Origin: Didymodactylos carnosus
Lineage: Eukaryota; Rotifera; Eurotatoria; Philodinida; Philodinidae
Assembly (NCBI GenBank): GCA_905250885.1
Contig: CAJNOQ010000520.1
Coordinates: 1 to 48,164 of the forward strand
DNA length: 48,164 nucleotides
Direction: 5' to 3'
Shown here: piece by piece, positions 12,303 to 23,000 of the stretch
How positions within the stretch are numbered: position 1 is the stretch's first letter
Layout of the letters: every line of letters begins with the position of its first letter
Made by a program: the position numbers and the translations under genes
Notes under the pieces: generated by a model
Databases searched by the model: none
The model's input: only the letters and a program-made list of their open reading frames with translations
Told to the model about the DNA's origin: nothing

Positions 12303-12973
12303 GATATGTATATCTGCAGATTCAAAATTCGACGAACTCAAACATATTTTATCACATGGGAGTCATGTTATATTTATCTATTATGAACTTCATTCACTTG
12401 ATTTTGACGCTGATTTACATGCGTTTCAGACTATTAAAACAAATCGAATCAGTTCCTGTTTATTAGACCATTTAGAACATGAGTGGTCGATAAAAACCAT
12501 ATCAGTTACTAACTCTATATGGATTCTACTACATTTATACCGACTCATCTTTGTCACAATTTCATAAATCCTTGTGCTAATTGTAGGGTCAATGCTTTTT
12601 ACTAGTAACACGCTTTTAGTGTATCAGTGACATGCTGCGCTTTAAGTGTGCCATAGGTCCTGAAGTGTGCCCGTAGTACACTTGTTGGTAAAACGTGGAA
12701 GCGAATTAGAAACAAAAAAGCACACTTAAAGGGTCTTTTTTTGTTACCCGAACGTGCCAAAAGCACGAAAAAAGTGTGCTGTTTCTGCCGTATTGGAGAT
12801 TGGAGATTGAAGGTTGGACTTCTAATGACACGATTCGTCCATGCTATTTGAACACTTGCCGTACGTTTCTGTCAGGTTGTGCCTGTCTTTCCCGATCGTT
12901 TGCTTTTGTGTTCTGCATAATATTATATTTAGCGGCTAGCTTTCCGATATTTTCTGTTAGGCGTCAATTTACT
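12303..12973. other. non-coding stretch between two hAT-like elements
   Basis: Apart from the first eight bases (target duplication of the left neighbour), this contains an inverted repeat of 12 perfect bases, CTTTAAGTGTGC at 12640-12651 and its complement at 12720-12731, with no clear target duplication. No gene recognised; the open frames at 12226-12567 and 12776-13075 straddle transposon sequence. Confidence 0.4.
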
Positions 12974-14210
12974 GTTGATACCAGAGGTGGGCGATACCTC
13001 GCAATTCCTCACGGGGCGATCCTCGCGAAGAGATTTTTTGAAACCTTTTGGGAAAGCCGAGCCCCGCGGGCGTGACATTTTTTTCTTGTTAACGAAAGAT
13101 GAAATGGAGACGCTGAACGGAATTCTTTTCAGTTCACTTGAAAAATATGTTTATTTAGTACATGACATCTACCACACACACAGCGGTTTCCTCAAGTTGA
13201 AGATCAAGGTCTAACAGTTGTATATTGTAAAGGTTATTTCTAACCTTTTTTATCTTTTGTTCTGTTCGCAGAGAAAATTGTTGCAGAAATTTATTCATAA
13301 GAGGCGTTTTTTTTAATGAAAGAGTAAAAACACTAGATTTTTGCAACAATTTTCTCTGCGAAAACTGCTAGTATAATTAAAAAATTCGTTATAATGCTCA
13401 AGTTCGTCCGGCAGTAAAGAAGCTGAATGTACATATGTATCTGGATGTGTTGGCATTTGAGTTAAGTGTCTAGCGTAAAAACTGGAAGTTTTATTCGATT
13501 TTTAAAATATGGGCCAACGAATGTGAAAGGGTTTTGAGAAAACTTTACAATATAAACTTTCAACTCGGAGATTCGCAAACCCCTAGGTATATTCAGTTTT
13601 GAATTCTCTTTTGAATGGTTTTTAGCCAAGGTCTGTGTCACCTAGTTGCTCTGAAATATTTGGATTTCACAAAAAGTTGAAAATTTATAATATAATAATT
13701 AATTTAAAAATTCAAATTTTGAGTTGGAGACTCAATTTTTTTTCAAATGTTCGCCTTTCAACGCTGAATACGAATATCATATTCAAAATTTGTTGTTCAT
13801 GCCCAGTTTTTTTTAAAAGTCATTTTATTCGGCCCCTGTAGGTCAAAAACCACGGTTTTCTAGAAAACCCACTTCGAGGTGTTTTGAAAAGAAATTAAAT
13901 GAGCCAGAGGAAGAGCGTAGTTTGAAACCCTTAAGCACCAGATGGTATTAAGTTTGATCAAAACAGCAAGAAGTTAGCCCAGACCTACATTTTTATGCAA
14001 CACGCCTATTACCTGCCATGTACATATATAATTTTATTAATAGCTGATGATGGACGAGGCGGTGACGGGGCAGAAAGCTTACGGGATGATCCCCGCGAAG
14101 TAGATTTCTCGAAACTTGACGAGATACGGGGCAATGACGAGGCAGGCAGTCTACGAGTAGATGCTCGCGAGGAAGCTAAAGATAGTCCAACGCCCATCTC
14201 TGGTTGATAC
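12974..14210. mobile_element. 1.22 kb non-autonomous hAT-like transposon with perfect 8-bp target duplication
   Basis: The element spans 12982-14202. It starts CAGAGGTGGGCGATACC and ends CGCCCATCTCTG, imperfect terminal inverted repeats of hAT type, and is flanked by identical 8-mers GTTGATAC at 12974-12981 and 14203-14210. The ends are GC-richer than the AT-rich interior. Near both ends, in the same orientation, lies a similar block: CCTCGCGAAGAGATTTTTTG at about 13021-13040 and CCCCGCGAAGTAGATTTCTC at about 14091-14110. An inner inverted repeat of about 23 bases sits at 13267-13289 and 13338-13360. No frame resembles a hAT transposase, so it must have been moved in trans. Confidence 0.9.
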
Positions 14211-14676
14211 TAGAGGAAAATGCTGTGATTTATCTGTCGAATGTCTATTGGTATTGGCTATCTCGATACTAAAATCTTCTTTTAATATACTATGCAGAAA
14301 TACTAATTCCCTGCCTCCTAATATACCTGTGAGCTATCAATGGTGTCTCGATCAACGACGGGCATGCTCTTCCAATTCTGAAAAAGTTTTTAAGGTTCTG
14401 TACGATTTCGGTGGCGATTCCCCTTCGAACAACCCGTTGATTCCCAATCCTAACCGACTTGGGACAGTCCTTGGAGCTGTTGTGACTCAGATCTTTTAAG
14501 CTCGGCAAAAATTCAGCGATTTTAAAAGACGAACTTGCACAATGCTCTGTTTCGGAATACAGACCAGGTTTGCAAAAGAAATTCGACAGAAATACTGTGT
14601 TTAGGTATCTAATGTCTTTAGAAGCTGGTAGATAATGTTATTGCTTGATAAAACCACTATAGTATTGATCGGTATT

Positions 14677-14775
14677 AGTAGTTGTAGTAGTAGTATTTTA
14701 TTCACGAACAGTGAGAGCCAACAAAGACTCCCGACCTATAATAATAATCACTCGAGCCAAACAACAACGGAAGAA
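14677..14775 (-). mobile_element. possible truncated LINE 3' end
   Basis: Read on the minus strand, a G/C-richer stretch (GGTCGGGAGTCTTTGTTGGC and following) leads to GTGAATAAAATACTACTACT and more TAC repeats. A unique 3' UTR, an AATAAA signal and a short tandem-repeat tail in place of poly(A) is the build of several non-LTR retrotransposon families. Only the tail seems present. A plain trinucleotide repeat next to an unrelated sequence is the alternative. Confidence 0.3.
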
Positions 14776-17028
14776 ACTATAAATAGGAAATAAAATTAGA
14801 AAGAAAAGTAAACTAGTGTACTAAAAAATATGTTTTTTATATATGAAATTGGCTATAATTCAGATTTCTCCATTGTTATAGCCATTCGGTACTGTATGAT
14901 CACCTTTTTTGTAATTTTCTATAATTTTCTACGCGAGTTGGTTAAAAGTGAAATGTCGTTACGGTATGGTATGATTCAAATGCAATCAGCTATACGACAT
15001 AAGTAGAAATTTTTCTGGTGTTAGATTGTAAAATTTGTTAAAGTTTAGTCCTGTTACTTTGAAATTTACATTCGTCGAAAAATTGTATAGGCCATGTGAA
15101 ATGAATTCATTTATCTTATATTGACACATTCTCTCTTGATACAGGTGATAGAACAGCGAATAACTAAATTTGTACTCAATCTGGTCTGGTTATTCCTAGT
15201 TTCGTTTTGCACTGTCACATACTATTCAGTAAAGCTATTACCAGTCACAATTTTCTCTTACTGATATTGGTATTTCATGATCAGAAATCAATGGTAGTAA
15301 TTAAGTATCGCATTCACGTTTAACACCGAACAGTTTAATATTTTCACATAATGTCAAAAATGTACAAAGCTTGAGAAACTCTATGATTTATCAGTTGCAT
15401 AAAGCGGTTTTAAAGACCTTTTCTCTTTTCAGACCTCTAACATTTATTTTGACAGAAAAATAATCCGTTGATTGTTGCAGCTTAATTTTTTTCTAATCAA
15501 AAATGAGCGTAAACGAATGTTTTGAAGCGAAGTAAAACATGATTTTCAATTAAAAAACTATTTTACGCCACCTGTCACAATATTTCGCTTATTTTTGTAT
15601 CATACAGATTTTATCATATTTTACTTCACAGTAACACGTTCATTTGACGTACATTCTTGATTAGCTCGGTAAATTCTCTCGAGTATATGAAGAAAAAACT
15701 GTTCCATTCACTTTTTCAATCGAAATAAATTAATTAAGAAGATGCAAATTATTTCTTTATCAAAATGAATGTTAGAGGTCCGCAAAACGTCGACAACTAC
15801 ATAAACCGGATAGATCGAATAAAAATAATCTGATGAGAGATCGATTTCTTAACATTTTCAATCCCTTCCGTTTTAATAAAAAATAAATGTGTCATGCTGA
15901 TTTCGGTTATTTTCGTTCTCTTTTCTTGTACATAAGCACATTGGATTTGTTTGTTTGTTATGAAACAAAAAAAGGATAAATTATAGTTGAGAACACCGAA
16001 CTATTTTTATTATTAAATAAATTTACTATATTTGATTGGCAACGAGGTTAATAGGTTCGATGATCGAATAAAATAATCAGACAAAGTGATACATTTAATT
16101 ATAGTGTGTCTTTTATAATTTGGATATTTTGTTACAAAACTGTTGTGAGTTAGAACGAAAGAATCTTGTTTCTATTCGGATAAAAGCTGACGAATGTAGT
16201 CACTGTATTTTAGTATAGCTTTTGAACGTTTGCATCCTTTGGACATCGTTAATACAATCCATTTGCTGTATGCCGGTTGATCTCAAAGACGCTAGAGTCA
16301 AATTTCTATGTTTTTTCATCTGAGAGAGAGCCTATACTAATAATGAATACAAAGTAGATGATTTTCTAATAAGACGATGATATTGTGGTTAATGTTGCTC
16401 ACAGTAGCTCTATGAAGATTTTTATTTCAACAAAAAATATGATGTAAAACTAAAATGGTATAGCTCGTTTTTTTAGCGATGTAGATGGAAACAAATAAAA
16501 TTCGTCATCTATGACCTTTATGTCTAAGTTAAATAAGTTTTTCGTTGATGATTATGTAAGAAATGAATGAGGTCGAAGAGAATATTCGTGAATATGAATT
16601 TGATGTGAGCGGTTTGAGTATGCGTTTTGTTCGTAGGAATTAAAAATGTTTGAAAAAAATGTTACATTGTTTCTATAAAGTGCGGTCTACGTTTCTCTTT
16701 TTTACCTTCTATTGTATTGTATCCTACCCTTGGAAAAAGGGTGTGAAAATCAGAGCTGACCACATTAAGTCCATACATCAAGTGCTTTTATCTATATTTC
16801 TATCTTTGAGTAAACAAATGAAACGAACAAACTCTTGTCTCTAATGCAAAAAAAATCTTCGTGTTCCTTTAATGGGTCTGAATCAAGGTTTCTATTATAA
16901 GATGAATATGTAACCGATTATTCATTTTTAGAAAATTTATTCTATCAAACCCGGTGAGATTTTTTCTAAATTTATAAACCGTATGTATCTATTATACGTT
17001 GTTTACCAAACTTCTTTCATCTCTTGTT

Positions 17029-17035
17029 CTTTTAG
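17029..17035 (+). promoter_or_regulatory. splice acceptor just upstream of the mannosidase start
   Basis: A pyrimidine run ending TTTTAG lies 46 bases before the ATG, with no exon recognised further upstream. It may close a 5' UTR intron or serve as a spliced-leader trans-splicing acceptor, a process known in bdelloid rotifers. Similar acceptors precede the RO60, PABPN1 and 5-phosphatase starts. Confidence 0.4.
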
Positions 17036-17081
17036 TTGTGAGAAACTACAGCTATTCAGTAGCTGAAGCAAGATCAAAAAG

Positions 17082-20000
17082 ATGTATATTATAACTGTTT
17101 TGTTGGTTGTTCTTGCAACGTGTTATGGTGCTCCTCATAAGTCCAAGGAACCTGTTGCTTGTGGATATGATGTAAGCTTTTGTGCTATATTAACGCAAAA
17201 ACGTTCAGTTTATTTTATACTATGTTGTTTTTATTTTAGTCGTGTAATTTAGGTCAAGCCGATAAACTTAATGTTCACATTGTTGCACATACTCATGACG
17301 ATGTCGGGTGGTTGAAAACTGTCGATCAATACTTCTATGGAGGTATGAGTTTTTCCTTTTTGCAATTCTAACACTACTAAATTTTTCTCGTAAAACAGCT
17401 CGAAATAACATACAACATGCTGGTGTACAATACATTATTGATTCTGTTATACAATCATTAGTACAAAATCCTGATAGACGTTTTATCTATGTTGAAATGG
17501 CATTTTTTTGGCGTTGGTGGAATCAACAGACGGATGATATGCAAGCAACTGTCAAAGGGCTTGTGAATGATGGTCTGTTAATACTTTTCGATCAGTCAAT
17601 ACTAATGAATCGATGCATTTTCTTTTTTCTCTCTCTTTTCAGGTCGTTTAGAATTTATATCGGGCGGTTGGTGCATGAATGATGAGGCAGCGACACATTA
17701 CAATTCCATTATCGATCAACATACTCTTGGTTTTGAATTTTTAAAAAATAGATTTGGTGAATGTGCAAGACCAAAAATTGGTTGGCAAATTGATCCATTT
17801 GGACATTCTCGTGAATTAGCGTCATTATTTGCTCAAGTAAAAGCCCAGCTTAAATCAACATAGATTACATTACGTGTTATCCATATTTTACTTTAGATGG
17901 GATTTGATGGTTTATTTTTTGGACGAGCTGATTATCAAGATTACGAGCAACGAAACAAAACAAAAACAATGGAAATGGTTTGGAAAGCAAGTGACAATCT
18001 TGGTAAGTTGATCGATTGTTGTTACTGTATGAATCAGAAATGGGCGAGTACACGAAGTTCTGTGTACGAGTATTTTCTGAAAAATACTCGAGTAGTATCC
18101 GAGTATAAAATTTTTCAAAAGAAGCAAGTGATTCCGAAAAAATCGATTTTTTGATCTGTAACTAGTAAAAAAAGATCACCAGTTTTTTGAGAGATACTCG
18201 AGTACGTTCTGGAATACTCATTGAAAAAGGTCTTAAGTACAAGTACTCGCCTATCTCTGATATCAATTGTATATCAAAATAGATCAAAGCACAACTTTTG
18301 GACTTGCTGTTACATCCACTCTAAACAATGCTAAATTAAAGCTCTGCCTGTCAGAAATATAGATTTTTACATTATTAGTCGATATTAAGCTAAGTTTATG
18401 GTTAGATAGCTCACGAGGCCTATCCTTAGAATCCATGCTATTTTTGCCAATATGTAACGTTACTGAAGAAGTTCTCTGAAAAGTCTAAAAACCTAGCTTT
18501 TTTAAATTCTAATAAATTAAAAATAAATTCTCCTAAAGTGTCTTAGCGATGCTTTGATCAAAAGTTATACTAGTTTTACTAAGAGCCTTAAAATCTGTGC
18601 CATGCACTTACGTCACTATATTTTAAATCGATTTCCTGTTCGTTGCCGAATGTTGCTGTAGTTTTGACAGTATAGAACCAATTTTTCGAGTTTTGCTTTA
18701 GAAGGTAAGGAAAACTAAGAGTCTCTGAAAAACATAAAAGAGGCTTTTGACGAAAAAGGACTTGCGTTAATCAGTAACACAAAATTTCAAAAATCGGATT
18801 CTGTAATGCCAAAACAATAGCTTTTTTCTGTAGCACCTGAACTAGGTGGAAAGTTTAGGAAACCTACACTGCCTCATTTTGATCACTGATATGGGACATC
18901 TCACGAATTTGGATTGATAGGTCCAATGTCACTATTGTTTGACATGGTCAATGTTTTCTGAGAATTTTTACCCAGATTGAATTTGCAGTTATCGGAATAA
19001 AGGAGGGGTTCGCATAAGATCGATAATCGACGCACTTCTGTTTTTGCCTAAAAACGGTTCTGTGAGTGATAGAAAAGTATTTTCAGCTGGTTTTAAGTAA
19101 CTTCACGCACTTTTGGTAACCAAAATCAAAGTAATTCCTCGTCAATAGGGTGCCAATAGCTCATTCCTCAAAGATCAGCTATAGGTTACGTAAACTGTGT
19201 TTTTCTCATGTTTCTTTCACGTAGACCGCAAAGTAAACATATCGTTGGATAGTTTCTAAAATTCTCTACAGACTGCGTGTAAAGTAACAGGTTAACACGT
19301 TGATAGCGGTAGAACGCTTAGAATAATCTTACATATACACTATAGTAGACAGTCTTTGCTTGTGTGATCCTGGTCTTTTTCTCTCAAACAAGAAAAGATA
19401 TATTTTTCTATTATATATCATTTTCAAGCTCATGAAATTTGCTCTAAACTGGCAAGTTCAGAATTTCAAGAACGGTGGGACCCATCCCTGGGAAATGGAC
19501 CAGAAGTAAACCGACTAGGGAAAAATGCGACATACTTCCAGCGTTTACTATTTCTTATACTAGTAAAGAAAGATGTACATTTCGTGTCATATACTATTTT
19601 AAAACTTGTTGAATTTCCTACGAACCGAGCTATGTATGATATCTTGATCAGTAGGTTCAGCCTCTGTAATTTTAGGCGTGATATCAGTTTTTTGCTAGGA
19701 ATCCCAAGACTAGTATTAGGTGACCTCGGATAATCTCTAAAGTAAATGGAAACATAGGTTATCGACCATACTGAATTTCGTGACAATGTTTCTTGTCAGG
19801 AAAAGGTGGGTAAATCTAATGAAACTGAGTTTTGAGGAAAATACACCAATTTAGCTATAGCTATACAAAAATAAAATATTCCAGTCTCCCTCAAAACCCC
19901 TTGCAACCCTCAGAAAAGATTCTCTCTCCCTTGTTTTACATGTTGACAGAGTCAGAAAAGTAAGAACATCTATTTTCTCAGTAGTGGGGTTTTCAGATGT

Positions 20001-23000
20001 TTTCTAGGAATGTGTCGAAAGAGAATATATTAGTTTAGAGTTATTTTGGTGTTCGCAGTATTCAATCTACTCGTCTGATCATGTTTTGAAGGTTTCAAGG
20101 GGTTTTTGTTTGAGAGAAAAAGACCAGGATCACACAAGCAAAGACTGTCTACTATAGTGTATATGTAAGATTATTCTAAGCGTTCTACCGCTATCAACGT
20201 GTTAACCTGTTACTTTACACGCAGTCTGTAGAGAATTTTAGAAACTATCCAACGATATGTTTACTTTGCGGTCTACGTGAAAGAAACATGAGAAAAACAC
20301 AGTTTACGTAACCTATAGCTGATCTTTGAGGAATGAGCTATTGGCACCCTATTGACGAGGAATTACTTTGATTTTGGTTACCAAAAGTGCGTGAAGTTAC
20401 TTAAAACCAGCTGAAAATACTTTTCTATCACTCACAGAACCGTTTTTAGGCAAAAACAGAAGTGCGTCGATTACCGATCTTATGCGGATCCCTTCTTTCC
20501 GACAGGAGGCCTCAAAAGAAGATTCTGTCTTTATGTTTCCATATTCGAAAATGTGAAAAAGGATCAGATGATAGAATCTTAGAATGTCCCATTACTGATT
20601 TCTGACTAAACGATGACATTTATGTTGTACATTCATCATTAATTTACACAATGCCTATCTTTAGATCGCAAATCATGGTTGTTTACAGGACTGTTACCAA
20701 ACGGCTATGGTCCACCAGGAGGCTTTTGCTTTGATACATTTTGCGGCGATCAACCTATTATGGTGTGTCTTGACTTCTTTATTCGCTTTAGAAAAAATGA
20801 TTGTTCTGAAATGATGCTACATCTTTTCAAACATCTTTTTTTCAGCAGTTTTTTTCTCATTTGGGCTGCTATTGATAAAGCTTTTTAACTTTTGCTTTAG
20901 ACAAGCAAGGCTGACTTTTTACTGGTTTATTGCCTAATATGTATCAACCACCGGATAACTTTTGTTTTGACATAGGTTGTGATGATACCCCGATTTTGGT
21001 GTGTGTGATTATTGTGACGTTTGGCTCTATTTTTTAACTATTAATCAGATCACATATAAAAAAATTCATGTGATGTACATAAATACTTAATACTAGTCAG
21101 TTTTGTGTTGAAGAAATCTCCAAGATATCATCAAATATCAAGATAAAAGAGAGCCCTCATGGAAATTTTAATTAGGATTTTTGAAGTTTATGCTTTATTT
21201 GTCATTGCTAATTCTAGTGATATCTGTTATTTCTATGTTTAGGATGATCCACGTCTTCATGATTATAACGTTCCTGAGAAAGTAAACGCGTTCATAAACG
21301 CTGCTCATGATGAGGTGAGTTTGCATTCATGGTTTTTCACGGTAGGCGTCATTCATCTTCTTTTCAGGTACGAGGTTTTGCTACAAATCATATTATAATG
21401 ACAATGGGTAGTGATTTTCAATTCGAAAATGCAAATGAATGGTTTAAAAATTTAGATAAATTAATACGCTATGTCAATGCACAGGTATGGCGCTTTCTAA
21501 GTTTATTGTGTATATTCTAAAATAATTTTTCTTTTTCACATACTCTAGCAAGTAAATGGTAGCGATGTCAATGTCTTTTACTCAACTCCGTCATGTTATT
21601 TGTACGCATTAAATAAAGCTGGACATACATGGACAACAAAAACTGATGATTTCTTTCCATATGCACATCATCCACATGGTTTTTGGACTGGTTATTTTAC
21701 ATCTCGAGCAGCACTAAAACGTTTCGAACGTTATTCGAATAATATATTTCAAGCAGCAAGACAATTAAATGCTTTCTCAGGAGTTAATGATCGAGATAGT
21801 TTATTTCCTTTACGTAAGTCAAACAATATTTAAGATTCAATACTGACTGTAAAACCATTTATTTGTTTAGATGAAGCCTTAGGAGTAGCACAACATCACG
21901 ATGCTGTCAGGTACGTTCAAATGAAAATTATTGAAATGTAATCTATTTCTTATTAATATTATTGTTTATGTTTTTAGTGGAACAGAAAAACAACAAGTGG
22001 CAGATGATTACGCTATGCGATTACAATATGGAATTGACAGAGCTTTTGTACGTTCTAAATAATATTAACTTTGGAAGTGTTATTTTTCATCAGCGTCTTT
22101 TCTCTCTGTACACACATCACTACCTTATCAAAGTTACAGATATATTTATGTATAGTAAATAACTTTTTTTTTACAGGAAGTCATAAATGCTTCAATAGCT
22201 AAATTAATAACTAAACCGGAAAAACCAGCACCAATGACACCACAATTTTTATGTCCATATTTGAATATTAGCGAGTGTTTGCCAATCGAAAAAGCAGAAC
22301 GGGTGAGTCGAATGAATTATGAATACGGACTAAAATAACTTGTTCCTTTCGTTGGATTTTTAGTTTACATTAACACTTTATAATCCAACAGTTCATGTAA
22401 GAACACATTTTGTTCGTATACCAGTTACTAATGATTATACAGTTAAAGGTCCAGATGGTCAAATTATAATGACAAATGTATGTTCATTAGAATTTAAATA
22501 TTTTTTATTATTCTTATATATTTTCACGTTCTTTATAGTTATTAAAAATTCCCCAAGCAACATTCTCTATACCTGGACGAAAAAGTTTTGCTGAAGTGCA
22601 ATTAGAATTTAGAACTGTTTTACCAGCGTTAGGTTTTAATACATATTTTTTTGAACCGAAAAGTAATTATATTATACGATCTAGCAGAGAGAAAGAAAAA
22701 GAATCGAAGTATATTAATAACTAATTGGTGTCTACTGTTTCTATATATTTTTAGGTGACCAAGAATCATTAATTAAGAACATAGTTAATGAGAAAATATC
22801 GACAAATGCTGCATGTATTCTTCAAAATCAAGTAATGTCATGACGAATTTGTTAACAGTCAGTATGTATATTTATTTTATCAAATGAATGTTTGTTTTTT
22901 TTAGAAAGTTCGTGTTGAATTTGATGAAGCCGGAAATTTGAAGCAAATAACGAATTTGGAGAAAAGCATAGTTGTTCCGATAACACAAGACTTTTTCTAT

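Larger units (their letters stand above)
14211..17081. other. gene-free stretch upstream of alpha-mannosidase
   Basis: No frame with recognisable protein features. Contains a possible LINE 3' tail near 14677-14775 and, at its right end, the mannosidase promoter. A pyrimidine-rich acceptor-like sequence TTGTTCTTTTAG ends at 17035, 46 bases before the start codon. Confidence 0.4.

Noticed and set aside
12640..12731. 12-base inverted repeat CTTTAAGTGTGC as a transposon of its own
   Set aside because: No matching target duplication of any usual length was found next to the arms, so only the inverted repeat is reported.
12776..13214. Overlapping plus-strand frames of 99 and 79 codons
   Set aside because: They cross the left end of a transposon with a perfect target duplication and match no transposase or host protein.
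17912..18127. 71-codon minus-strand frame over mannosidase exon 5
   Set aside because: Shadow of exon 5 and of the MITE in intron 5.
20912..20914. TGA in the second mannosidase exon as a selenocysteine codon
   Set aside because: The matching residue in exon 6 is tryptophan, not cysteine, and no reason exists to expect a selenoprotein; decay is simpler.
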